Below the pieces are notes generated by a model, which did not search any database, was not told the origin of the DNA, and was given only the letters and a program-made list of their open reading frames with translations. 30,632 bases of DNA. It comes from RGIG426 sp045598065 (GTDB lineage: Bacteria; Bacillota; Clostridia; Oscillospirales; Acutalibacteraceae). Location: the NCBI GenBank assembly GCA_045598065.1, contig JAZLLJ010000071.1, positions 1-30,632 of the forward strand, in the 5' to 3' direction. The translations under genes were made by a program, and so were the position numbers. The number at the start of each line of letters is the position of its first letter. Within the stretch, counting starts at the first letter, position 1. Of the stretch, positions 1-6,638 are shown piece after piece.

Positions 1-29
1 TTCCTTTACACAAATTTTGGCGTTTTCGG

Positions 30-563
30 TTATCCCCAAATGCTTACGTCGTTCTCTTTGTCCGTTTCGGTGAGGTGAACGACCACTTTTTCTTCGCGCG
101 CCGAAGGAATGTTGCGCCCGACGAAGTCACCGCGGATAGGCAGTTCGCGGTGGCCGCGGTCCACGAGCACGGCGAGTTGGATTTTGGCAGGGCGGCCGAG
201 CCGCATAATGGCATCGATCGCGGCGCGGGCGGTGCGGCCGGTATACATCACGTCGTCCACAAGGATCACGACTTTGCCGGCGACCGAAAAGGGGATGTTC
301 GTTTCGCCGACACGCGGCTCGGTTTTTTGCAAATCGAGGTCATCGCGGTAGAGCGTGATATCCAGTTCGCCGACCGGCACTTCCGCGCCGTCAATGCGGC
401 GAATGTTGTCCGAAAGCCGCTTGGCGATCGGCACACCGCGGGTTTTCACCCCGATAAAGCAGAGATTGTCCGTGCCGTGGTTTTTCTCTAAAATCTGGTG
501 CGAAAGGCGCACGAGCGTGCGGTCCATATCCGCGCCGTTCATCAGTTGTGCTTTCTTTTGCAT
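30..563 (-). CDS. pyrR: Bifunctional pyr operon regulator / uracil phosphoribosyltransferase PyrR
   Basis: PyrR binds pyrimidine-operon leader RNA in a UMP-dependent way and also makes UMP from uracil and PRPP in the cytoplasm. The 177-residue protein has the usual family length. The PRPP-binding loop VVILVDDVMYTGRTARAA lies at about residues 98-115, and the N-terminal part has the family's GVKTRGVPIAKRL strand-helix. The ATG at 563 follows a strong AAGGAGG on the minus strand (positions 571-577), which overlaps the stop codon of the upstream aminopeptidase gene, so the two are almost certainly co-transcribed and translationally coupled. No other pyr gene is visible; any pyr operon would lie beyond the left edge or elsewhere. 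Identification is firm; the RNA-binding role is taken from the family. Confidence 0.95.
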   Translation of the reverse strand: MQKKAQLMNGADMDRTLVRLSHQILEKNHGTDNLCFIGVKTRGVPIAKRLSDNIRRIDGAEVPVGELDITLYRDDLDLQKTEPRVGETNIPFSVAGKVVILVDDVMYTGRTARAAIDAIMRLGRPAKIQLAVLVDRGHRELPIRGDFVGRNIPSAREEKVVVHLTETDKENDVSIWG

Positions 564-575
564 ACCCGTTCCTCC

Positions 576-1826
576 TTAAAACGCCCAGCCGCCGTTTTTG
601 AAGATTTGGACGGTCTTGCCGTCTTCCGTTTCGGCGGTGATGGACAAATCGGCACAGCCGATCATAAAATCCTCGTGGATGATCGAGTCGTTGACACCGA
701 GTTTGTGACATTCTTCGAGCGTGCGGTTCTCGAAACCGTCTACGCAATCGGCAAATCCCATACCGAGCGCCAAGTGGCAGGCGGCGTTTTCGTCGAACAA
801 CGTGTTGTAAAAGAGGATGCCGGACTGACGAATGGGGGAATCATAGGGGACGAGCGCACATTCGCCGAGGTAGGCGGCGCCGTCGTCCATCGAGATCAGT
901 TGTTTGAGCAAGTCTTCGTTCTTGTCGGCGTGACATTCCACCACTTTGCCGCCCTCAAACCGCATCGAAAACCCCTCGATAAGCTCGCCGCGGTAGGAAA
1001 GCGGCATGGTCGCCACCACCGTGCCTTCGGCTTCGCCGCGTTTCGGGGTGGTGAACACTTCTTCGGTCGGCATATTCGGGTTAAATCGCACGCCGGAGAG
1101 GGTTTTCTCCTCGCCGCCGGCAAAGCGGCTTTCCGGCATCAGCCCGACGGTGAAATCGGTGCCGTTTGCGGCTTTGTAGTGCAGTTTTTTAATGTGCAAA
1201 CTGTTGAGATACGCCGAGCGTGCCGCCAAGTCGCGGTTGTGGTCTTCCCACGCTTTGATGGGATCATCGGTCACACGTGCGGTCGCCAAAATCGCATCCC
1301 ACAGCTTGTTGACTGCGACGGATTTGCGGTCGTTCGGGAACAGTTTTTTTGCCCACGCCTCGCTCGGTACCGCGGCGATACACCACGGATATTTGTTCTC
1401 CATCGTGTCGCGGATGGGCTTGATGATTTTATAGCGCTCCTGCGTGGCCTTGGACTGTTTTTCCTGATTCATACCGCGCAAGCCGTCCGGATCCTCGGAG
1501 AGAAGATAGATCATCACCGGCAGGGTTTTTGCGCGGTATTGCAGTTTTTCCACTTCCCACGGGGCGAGCGAGCCGAGCGTTTTTTGCGATTGGTGGCGGA
1601 CGTTCAGCTTTTGCAGCGGCTGATAGTGCCAGTCCACCTCGACTTTGCGCGCGCCGGCGCGGTAGCATTCTTCCACAAGCAGTTTCACAAATTCCGGCTG
1701 GTCGGTCTCGGCGGAAATCACCACGTCCATGCCTTTTTTGACTCCGCCGCCCATGGTGGCGAGGAGTTTTGCATATTGTCGCAGTTGCGTTTTGTTCACA
1801 GAACTCACACCTTTTCGGGTTTTCAT
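576..1826 (-). CDS. M29-family metalloaminopeptidase (AmpS/AmpT-like)
   Basis: A 416-residue cytosolic peptidase expected to remove N-terminal residues from peptides with two bound metal ions. Family metal ligands are present at a constant offset of three from S. aureus AmpS as I remember it: Glu256 (in TEEVFTTP), Glu322 (YLGEC), His351 (ACHLALG), His384 and Asp386 (IIHEDF). The family's catalytic tyrosine, seven residues after His351, is Phe358 here. The ATG at 1826 is preceded by AAGGA at a 9-base spacing; an in-frame GTG at residue 10 is an alternative start. The frame stays open upstream to 2489, but that part runs through a promoter and the oppositely oriented lipoprotein gene, so it is not coding. 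It is followed within 12 bases by pyrR. Family assignment is strong; activity is uncertain because of the Tyr-to-Phe change. Confidence 0.88.
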   Translation of the reverse strand: MKTRKGVSSVNKTQLRQYAKLLATMGGGVKKGMDVVISAETDQPEFVKLLVEECYRAGARKVEVDWHYQPLQKLNVRHQSQKTLGSLAPWEVEKLQYRAKTLPVMIYLLSEDPDGLRGMNQEKQSKATQERYKIIKPIRDTMENKYPWCIAAVPSEAWAKKLFPNDRKSVAVNKLWDAILATARVTDDPIKAWEDHNRDLAARSAYLNSLHIKKLHYKAANGTDFTVGLMPESRFAGGEEKTLSGVRFNPNMPTEEVFTTPKRGEAEGTVVATMPLSYRGELIEGFSMRFEGGKVVECHADKNEDLLKQLISMDDGAAYLGECALVPYDSPIRQSGILFYNTLFDENAACHLALGMGFADCVDGFENRTLEECHKLGVNDSIIHEDFMIGCADLSITAETEDGKTVQIFKNGGWAF

Positions 1827-1835
1827 AGTATACAG

Positions 1836-1851
1836 TCCTTGCTTGCAAGGA
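1836..1851 (-). promoter_or_regulatory. Leader hairpin covering the aminopeptidase ribosome binding site
   Basis: On the minus strand TCCTTG-CAAG-CAAGGA forms a 6-bp stem with a 4-base loop, and its 3' arm contains the AAGGA used as ribosome binding site for the gene starting at 1826. With transcription expected to start near 1856, the hairpin would be at the very 5' end of the mRNA. A regulatory role is inferred only. Confidence 0.4.
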
Positions 1852-1862
1852 TTCCTGTCAAC

Positions 1863-1891
1863 AGTATACCACGAATTTGCGGCAATTTCAA
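1863..1891 (-). promoter_or_regulatory. Sigma-A-type promoter for the aminopeptidase-pyrR unit
   Basis: Reading the minus strand, TTGAAA (1886-1891) is followed after exactly 17 bases by TATACT (1863-1868). The spacing is ideal and both boxes match the consensus at five of six positions. It predicts a leader of about 30 bases before the ATG at 1826. Confidence 0.75.
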
Positions 1892-1919
1892 CGAAAAGCG
1901 GAAAGTTTTTGTAAATCTC

Positions 1920-1948
1920 TTGCATTATCGCGCAAAGTTTTATATAAT
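1920..1948 (+). promoter_or_regulatory. Sigma-A-type promoter for the lipoprotein gene
   Basis: TTGCAT (1920-1925) and a perfect TATAAT (1943-1948) are separated by 17 bases. The ribosome binding site AAGGAG and the ATG at 1983 follow. It diverges from the promoter at 1863-1891, so the two start regions share about 160 bases. Confidence 0.75.
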
Positions 1949-1982
1949 AAGAGCGACACAAAAAACAAGGAGTGCGAACAAT

Positions 1983-3062
1983 ATGAAAAAAATCGGCGTG
2001 AAAACGCTTTTGATGCTTTGCTGCGTGGCGATGCTGATGGTTTCCGGTTGTAAAAAAGCGAGCGATAACGCGGCGTCCGGTGCGGAGGCGGGCCGCCCGG
2101 AAGCGGTGGCCGACGGTACGGGTGCAAACGGCGACAACGGTAACGGCGGCGACAACGGTAACGGCGGCTCCGGCCAACAAGCTAACGATAACGGCAGCGA
2201 CAGCGGCAACGGTGAAAAGCCGTCGTTTTCCACGGATGAGGATGAGGCAATAGCGGTTGCCAAAGCGCTTCACGCTGCGGATGATCGCGGCGGCATTACG
2301 GAGGATTCCGATGCCTATGAAAGCGCGCTTTACAGCGTGGGCGCTCCCACGCAACCGGCTGCGGCTAAAAACGTCGGAACCGTGACGATTGACAACGAGG
2401 TCTGCAACGTGTTTACGGTCAGTGACGGCGCCGGCCATTCGGAAACAATCGCCGCTTCCGAAAATGGAAAATGGTACTATAAAGACCAATACGGTGACTA
2501 TATCCCGGTGACACTGATGAGCGACGGTACGCTGACGGTAGGTGATTTACCGCTGGATTCCGAGTCTGTTTTGGACGTTGCGGAATGGATGCTTCGCAAA
2601 TTCACCGGCAATAATGCCTGCACCGTGGAGCAAAACGGCAACGGCCTTGTCAACGGCGTGGACTGCGATATGTTTGTGGCGACCGATGCTTCCGGAAAAG
2701 TGCTCGGCGCCATTGCGCACGGTCCGGACGGGGAATACTACTATCGCGAGGGAACGTCGTTCCTTTATCGCTTGGTGGGACGGGAGCTTAGCGAATACTG
2801 GTTGGCAGAGCCGGTCAGCGAATTTTCGCAGTCGGCGTGTATCGTTTACAATGAGGTGACCGGTAAAAAAGCGGACAGTGCCAAGTCGAATGAAGCGATT
2901 GTCATCAACAACGAAAGCGCCACCCAGTATGCGATTATTTCCGGCGGAAAAACCGTGGCGTACGTGGCGGTTACGACCGACAATCTGTGGTTCTGCGATG
3001 CTAAGGCAGACGGCAACTATCACCGTGTGAAGTGGACGGTGAACGGCGCTTCCGCTTCGTAA
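1983..3062 (+). CDS. Secreted lipoprotein with three degenerate repeats, function unknown
   Basis: A 359-residue predicted lipoprotein: a Lys-rich start, a hydrophobic stretch and the lipobox VSGC with the lipidated Cys at residue 23. Residues about 45-75 form a Gly/Asn/Asp-rich linker that would hold the folded part away from the membrane. The rest seems to hold three weakly related units, about residues 130-176, 212-266 and 305-351. Each has alternating hydrophobic strands, a Gly turn and an aromatic box (WYYKDQYGDYIPV, YYYREGTSFLYRL, WFCDAKADGNYHRV). I do not recognise a named family. The frame is open far upstream to 498, but promoter, ribosome binding site and signal peptide all place the start at 1983. 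The gene is followed closely by bioY. Confidence 0.85.
   Translation: MKKIGVKTLLMLCCVAMLMVSGCKKASDNAASGAEAGRPEAVADGTGANGDNGNGGDNGNGGSGQQANDNGSDSGNGEKPSFSTDEDEAIAVAKALHAADDRGGITEDSDAYESALYSVGAPTQPAAAKNVGTVTIDNEVCNVFTVSDGAGHSETIAASENGKWYYKDQYGDYIPVTLMSDGTLTVGDLPLDSESVLDVAEWMLRKFTGNNACTVEQNGNGLVNGVDCDMFVATDASGKVLGAIAHGPDGEYYYREGTSFLYRLVGRELSEYWLAEPVSEFSQSACIVYNEVTGKKADSAKSNEAIVINNESATQYAIISGGKTVAYVAVTTDNLWFCDAKADGNYHRVKWTVNGASAS
2130..2165 (+). repeat. Tandem duplication of an 18-base unit in the lipoprotein linker
   Basis: The unit GGCGACAACGGTAACGGC occurs twice with no mismatch, encoding two copies of GDNGNG in the flexible linker. Its length is a multiple of three, so slippage would change linker length without breaking the frame. 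Confidence 0.85.
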
Positions 3063-3067
3063 AATAT

Positions 3068-3598
3068 ATGGATCACTCGGTTAGAGAGTTGGTATTGTGC
3101 GCTGCGCTGTGTGCAATTTTGTGCGTTGTGTGCCCGTTTACCGTGCCGATTGGTGTTGTGCCGATCAGCCTTTCCTCGTTTGTGGTGTGTTGTGTCGGTG
3201 GGGCGGCGGGATGTAAGCGAGGTATAATCGCAACTACGTTGTATCTCTTTATCGGTGGATTGGGCGTGCCGGTGTTTGCTGGTTTTCGCGGTGGATTATA
3301 TGTGCTTCTCGGGCCTACTGGCGGCTTTTTGTGTGGTTATTTGATGCTGGTAGGAATTGCCGGATGGGTATCCGACAAAAATGATTCCACTGTAGTGCGC
3401 GGTGTTTCGTTTTCTTGCGGAATGATTCTGCTGTATCTTTGTGGCGGTGTGTGGTATACCGTTTCGACTCACGTATCATTTTGGGCGGCGCTCTCGGTGT
3501 GTGTGTTGCCGTTTTTGCCGTTTGATGTTGTGAAAATTACGGCGGCGACAGTACTTTCGCCGAAACTGAAAAAAGCGCTTCGATCTATGGAAACATAA
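3068..3598 (+). CDS. bioY: BioY-family biotin transporter substrate-binding (S) component
   Basis: An integral membrane protein of 176 residues that binds biotin for uptake, normally with an ECF energising module. The family signature is clear: GGLGVPVFAGF and the following GPTGGFLCGYL, among about six hydrophobic segments. Neither possible start has a good ribosome binding site; the ATG at 3068 gives the usual short N-terminus, while an in-frame GTG at 3032 would overlap the lipoprotein gene. Translation probably depends on coupling to that gene, whose stop is six bases upstream. Eleven cysteines in 176 residues is high for this family. No biotin synthesis or ECF genes are in the window, which suggests scavenging with a shared ECF module encoded elsewhere. 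Confidence 0.88.
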   Translation: MDHSVRELVLCAALCAILCVVCPFTVPIGVVPISLSSFVVCCVGGAAGCKRGIIATTLYLFIGGLGVPVFAGFRGGLYVLLGPTGGFLCGYLMLVGIAGWVSDKNDSTVVRGVSFSCGMILLYLCGGVWYTVSTHVSFWAALSVCVLPFLPFDVVKITAATVLSPKLKKALRSMET

Positions 3599-3602
3599 AG
3601 CT

Positions 3603-3636
3603 ACGCAGGGACGTTTGTCCCTGCGTTTCGCTTTTT
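3603..3636 (+). terminator. Rho-independent terminator after bioY
   Basis: A perfect 10-bp stem ACGCAGGGAC / GTCCCTGCGT with a 4-base loop (GTTT) is followed by TTCGCTTTTT. It closes the lipoprotein-bioY unit just ahead of the ribosome binding site of the next gene. Confidence 0.85.
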
Positions 3637-3654
3637 GAAAAGGAGGGGAAACCC

Positions 3655-4536
3655 GTGGAGGAAACCTTGATTTATACCGTTCCGGAGGCGTATGACGGAG
3701 ACACGGTACAAAACTTTTTGCGTCGGGAGTGTGGGCTTTCCTGGCGGATGGTGGTGCGCCTCAAACACGCGGAAAACGGCATTGCGGTGGATGGCGAACA
3801 CGCGCGCAGTATCGACCGTGTGCGCGAAGGACAGACCGTGACGTTGACGATGCCTACCGAACAAGTGAAAATCGAGGGAGCGGAGATGCCGCTTGACGTG
3901 GTGTTTGAGGACGAGTATTTACTTGTTGTCAACAAACCGCCGTATTTGGCGGTGCATCCGTCGGCAGGAAAACCCGAGCCGACACTTGCCAACGCCGTGG
4001 TCGCGTATTATGAAAAAAACAGTACGCCCCACAGTTTTCGACCGGTCAACCGCCTTGACCGCAACACAAGCGGACTACTGCTTGCAGGGAAAAACCCCCA
4101 CGTTGTCTATGCACTTGCCGGCAACGTTAAAAAAGAATACCGCGCCGTTGTACTTGGGGAGATGACCGAAGACGGCACGGTGGACGCGCCCATCCGGGTG
4201 AAAGAAGGCTGTGCCATCACGCGAGAAGTGGGAGAGGGCGGCAAACCGAGCGTGACGCATTACGAAGTGCTCGCCCACGACGAAGAACTCTCGTATTTGC
4301 GTGTGTGGCTTGAAACCGGCCGCACCCACCAAATTCGGGTACATCTGTCGTCACTCGGGTTTCCGCTTGCCGGCGACACGATGTATGGCACGGATGAAAC
4401 GGTGATACCGCGCCACGCGCTGCATTGTGGGAAGATGGAATTTGTGCATCCGGTAACGGGAAAAACGGTAACGGTAACGGCACCGCTTCCGGAAGATATG
4501 CGCGAGGTTCTTAAAAAACACGGATTTTCCGACTAA
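3655..4536 (+). CDS. RluA/RluD-family 23S rRNA pseudouridine synthase
   Basis: This enzyme isomerises specific uridines in large-subunit rRNA to pseudouridine. The 293-residue protein has an S4-like RNA-binding region at about residues 15-75, then the catalytic domain. The catalytic motif NRLDRNTSGL has its aspartate at residue 135, and the C-terminal motif LETGRTHQIRVHL is also present. The GTG start at 3655 sits a proper distance after AAGGAGG and overrides other starts. The gene comes directly after a terminator with no obvious promoter of its own, so it may depend on read-through or on a promoter I cannot see. RluA, RluC and RluD paralogues cannot be told apart from sequence alone, so the exact target uridine is not assigned. 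Confidence 0.92.
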   Translation: MEETLIYTVPEAYDGDTVQNFLRRECGLSWRMVVRLKHAENGIAVDGEHARSIDRVREGQTVTLTMPTEQVKIEGAEMPLDVVFEDEYLLVVNKPPYLAVHPSAGKPEPTLANAVVAYYEKNSTPHSFRPVNRLDRNTSGLLLAGKNPHVVYALAGNVKKEYRAVVLGEMTEDGTVDAPIRVKEGCAITREVGEGGKPSVTHYEVLAHDEELSYLRVWLETGRTHQIRVHLSSLGFPLAGDTMYGTDETVIPRHALHCGKMEFVHPVTGKTVTVTAPLPEDMREVLKKHGFSD

Positions 4537-4561
4537 AAACCGATGAAAACGCAAATAAGGG

Positions 4562-4598
4562 TTGTTTTTTTTGAAAGGTCGCGCTATAATAATATAAA
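4562..4598 (+). promoter_or_regulatory. Promoter region for the yicC-remA-gmk cluster
   Basis: Two overlapping sigma-A-type readings exist: TTGTTT (4562-4567), 17 bases, TATAAT (4585-4590); and TTGAAA (4571-4576), 16 bases, TATAAA (4593-4598). Either gives a sensible start ahead of the ATG at 4640. This is the only clear promoter I see at the head of the long housekeeping cluster. Confidence 0.65.
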
Positions 4599-4606
4599 TA
4601 CGCGAC
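4578..4606. promoter_or_regulatory. Inverted repeat flanking the yicC -10 box
   Basis: GTCGCG (4578-4583) and its exact reverse complement CGCGAC (4601-4606) enclose the 17-base AT-only-plus-one-C stretch holding the -10 box. A regulator bound here would block transcription. Chance occurrence cannot be excluded for 6-base arms. Confidence 0.35.
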
Positions 4607-4639
4607 TAAATAAATCTTTGTATAAGGCAGGAATGAACT

Positions 4640-5518
4640 ATGGTCAGAAGTATGACCGGCTACGGCCGCTGTCAGGAAACGGTGAGCGGACTCAACATCC
4701 AAGTGGAACTGAAATCCGTTAACCATCGCTATTTTGAATACGGCTCGCGGTTGCCTCGCGCCTATAATTTTTTGGACGACAAACTGAAATCCTTTTTGCA
4801 GGCGGAGATTTCTCGCGGCAAAGTGGATGTGACGGTGTATATCGAAGCGGCCGGCGATGCCACGACCGAAGTGACGGTGGATCACACCTACGCTAACGCG
4901 GTTCTGGATGCACTGTACGATTTGCGCGACAGTTTCGATTTACGGGACGATGTTTCCACGATGGCGCTCGCAAGAATGCCCGACGTGCTCAAAACCCGTC
5001 CGGCGCAGCTGGATGAGGAAACCGTTTGGGAAGCGGTGAAAACCGTGACCGAAAAAGCCCTTGCACAGTTTATCGCTATGCGTGAGGCGGAGGGCGAAAA
5101 GCTGAAAGCGGACGTGTTGTCCCGCGCAGATTTCATTTTGGAGAAAGTCGCTGTGGTGGAAGAACGCAATCCACAAACGGTCAAAGAGCACATGGAAAAA
5201 GTGGAAAAACGGATGCGCGAACTGCTTTCTACCGCCACGGTGGACGAAAGCCGTCTGTTGACCGAAGCGGCGTTATTTGCCGACAAGATTGCGGTGGCGG
5301 AAGAAACCGTCCGCTTGCGCAGTCACATCGACCAGTTACATAAACTGCTCGATTCCGAAGAAGCGGTGGGCAGAAAGCTCGACTTCCTCGTGCAGGAAAT
5401 GAACCGCGAATCCAACACCATCGGCTCGAAAGCGCAGGATCTGGAACTGGCGCGTGTGGTGGTGGATATCAAAGCGGAACTGGAAAAGATTCGCGAACAG
5501 ATTCAAAACATCGAATAA
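4640..5518 (+). CDS. yicC: YicC/YloC-family endoribonuclease
   Basis: The family is linked to RNA turnover; E. coli YicC is reported as an endoribonuclease, and the Bacillus homologue is YloC. The 292-residue length is typical. The family N-terminus MVRSMTGYGR, the ELKSVNHRYFE segment and the C-terminal stretch LDFLVQEMNRESNTIGSKA are all plain to see. The central region (residues about 150-250) is rich in Glu, Lys and Leu, as expected for the long helices of this family. The start follows AAGGCAGGA. It heads a run of closely spaced genes (remA 18 bases downstream, then gmk and rpoZ), the standard Firmicutes order. Confidence 0.93.
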   Translation: MVRSMTGYGRCQETVSGLNIQVELKSVNHRYFEYGSRLPRAYNFLDDKLKSFLQAEISRGKVDVTVYIEAAGDATTEVTVDHTYANAVLDALYDLRDSFDLRDDVSTMALARMPDVLKTRPAQLDEETVWEAVKTVTEKALAQFIAMREAEGEKLKADVLSRADFILEKVAVVEERNPQTVKEHMEKVEKRMRELLSTATVDESRLLTEAALFADKIAVAEETVRLRSHIDQLHKLLDSEEAVGRKLDFLVQEMNRESNTIGSKAQDLELARVVVDIKAELEKIREQIQNIE

Positions 5519-5536
5519 AGTGGGGAGGAACGCCAC

Positions 5537-5788
5537 ATGAAACTCATAAACGTGGGCTTCGGCAATATGATCGCCGCCCCTCGTATGGTGGGCATTGTCA
5601 GCCCCGATTCCGCGCCCATTAAACGGATGATCACCGAAGCACGGGAGCAGAAAATGCTGATTGACGCCACCTACGGCCGTCGCACGCGCGCGGTGATCAT
5701 TATGGACAGTGACCACGTGGTGCTGTCGGCGCTGTCGCCGGAAACGTTGTGCGGCCGCGCGGATGCCGCGGACGAAACGGAGGAATAA
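5537..5788 (+). CDS. remA: RemA-family (DUF370) regulatory protein
   Basis: An 83-residue protein of the family that in Bacillus subtilis includes RemA, a DNA-binding activator of extracellular matrix and osmoprotection genes. The family core is intact: KLINVGFGNMI at the N-terminus, then IKRMITEARE and the DATYGRRTRAVIIMDS segment. The extra acidic tail after residue 73 (DAADETEE) is not part of the core. GGGAGG precedes the ATG, and gmk begins two bases after the stop. In many Firmicutes this gene sits exactly between yicC and gmk, so its position supports the name; the genes it controls here are not known. Confidence 0.92.
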   Translation: MKLINVGFGNMIAAPRMVGIVSPDSAPIKRMITEAREQKMLIDATYGRRTRAVIIMDSDHVVLSALSPETLCGRADAADETEE

Positions 5789-5790
5789 GC

Positions 5791-6366
5791 ATGGCAAAAC
5801 AAGGACTGCTGGTGGTGCTTTCCGGCCCATCCGGATGCGGCAAGGGTACGGTGCTCGGCCGCGTGTTGGAACAGCGGAAAAGCGCTTGCGTCTCCGTTTC
5901 GATGACCACGCGCGATCCGCGCCCCGGCGAGGTGGACGGCGTACACTACTTTTTTGTGACGAAAGAGCAGTTTATGCAGGCGATCGCCGACGATGCATTT
6001 TTGGAATACGCGGAATACGCCGGCAACTACTACGGCACACCCAAAGCGTGGGTAGAAGAACAGCGTGCCGCCGGCCGCGACGTGGTGCTCGAAATTGAGG
6101 TGCAGGGCGGCCAACAGATCATCGAAAAATGCCCCGATGCGGTGTCGATTTTCTTGGCATCGCCGTCGCTTCCCGAACTGGAACGCCGTTTGCGTGCCCG
6201 CGGCACCGAAACGGAAGAAAAGATCCAGCGCCGCTTAAAACGTGCGGTGTGGGAACTGACTCAAAAAGATGCCTACCGTTACCTCGTGGTCAACGACGAG
6301 GTGGACAAAGCCGCTTCGAGAATGATGGAAATCATGGAACTCGAAAGCGAAATCAAAAATGCGTAA
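5791..6366 (+). CDS. gmk: Guanylate kinase
   Basis: Converts GMP and ATP to GDP and ADP in the cytoplasm, the essential step towards GTP. The 191-residue protein has the P-loop GPSGCGKG at residues 12-19, the GMP-binding SVSMTTRDPRPGEVDGVHYF region and the lid-region RRLKRAVWEL. An upstream in-frame start at 5749 lies inside remA and lacks a ribosome binding site; the ATG at 5791 follows GGAGG inside the end of remA. The adjoining rpoZ completes the common gmk-rpoZ pair. Confidence 0.97.
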   Translation: MAKQGLLVVLSGPSGCGKGTVLGRVLEQRKSACVSVSMTTRDPRPGEVDGVHYFFVTKEQFMQAIADDAFLEYAEYAGNYYGTPKAWVEEQRAAGRDVVLEIEVQGGQQIIEKCPDAVSIFLASPSLPELERRLRARGTETEEKIQRRLKRAVWELTQKDAYRYLVVNDEVDKAASRMMEIMELESEIKNA

Positions 6367-6399
6367 TCAAAAATTTACATATTGCAGGAGGAAATCATT

Positions 6400-6603
6400 A
6401 TGCTGAGACCGACCGACATTGAAAAATTGAAAGGCAACAAAAGCCGCTACGCGGTAGTGGTGGGCGTGGCAAAACGCGCCCGCGAGATCGCCGAAAAAGC
6501 GGAAGAGGAGAACACCATTCTTATTGAGAAACCCGTGAGCTTGGCGGTGGCCGACCTTACGGAAGGCGATTACAAAATCATGATGCCGGAGACGGAAGAA
6601 TAA
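6400..6603 (+). CDS. rpoZ: DNA-directed RNA polymerase omega subunit
   Basis: A 67-residue omega subunit that aids RNA polymerase assembly by clasping beta prime. The family pattern is visible: LRPTDIEKLKGNKSRYAVV, then VAKRAREIAEKA and the acidic tail. An open frame begins at 6382, but the ATG at 6400 is the better start because GCAGGAGG ends just before it at normal spacing and the product then begins at the conserved region. Located 33 bases after gmk and ahead of priA. In many relatives coaBC sits between rpoZ and priA; it is absent here. Confidence 0.93.
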   Translation: MLRPTDIEKLKGNKSRYAVVVGVAKRAREIAEKAEEENTILIEKPVSLAVADLTEGDYKIMMPETEE

Positions 6604-6620
6604 GAATCGTCTGAATGACC

Positions 6621-6638
6621 GGGGAGGTGAAAGCGGTG
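6621..6638 (+). promoter_or_regulatory. Ribosome binding site that fixes the priA GTG start
   Basis: GGGGAGG at 6621-6627 stands 8 bases ahead of GTG 6636. The in-frame ATG at 6615 would place this site inside the coding region and has no ribosome binding site of its own. Confidence 0.75.

Noticed and set aside
498..1982. Open frame extending the lipoprotein upstream to 854 residues
   Set aside because: It is antisense to the aminopeptidase and pyrR; the promoter, ribosome binding site and lipobox signal all point to 1983.
1827..2489. Open frame extending the aminopeptidase to 637 residues on the minus strand
   Set aside because: It crosses the promoter region and the opposite-strand lipoprotein gene, and family length and ribosome binding site fit the start at 1826.
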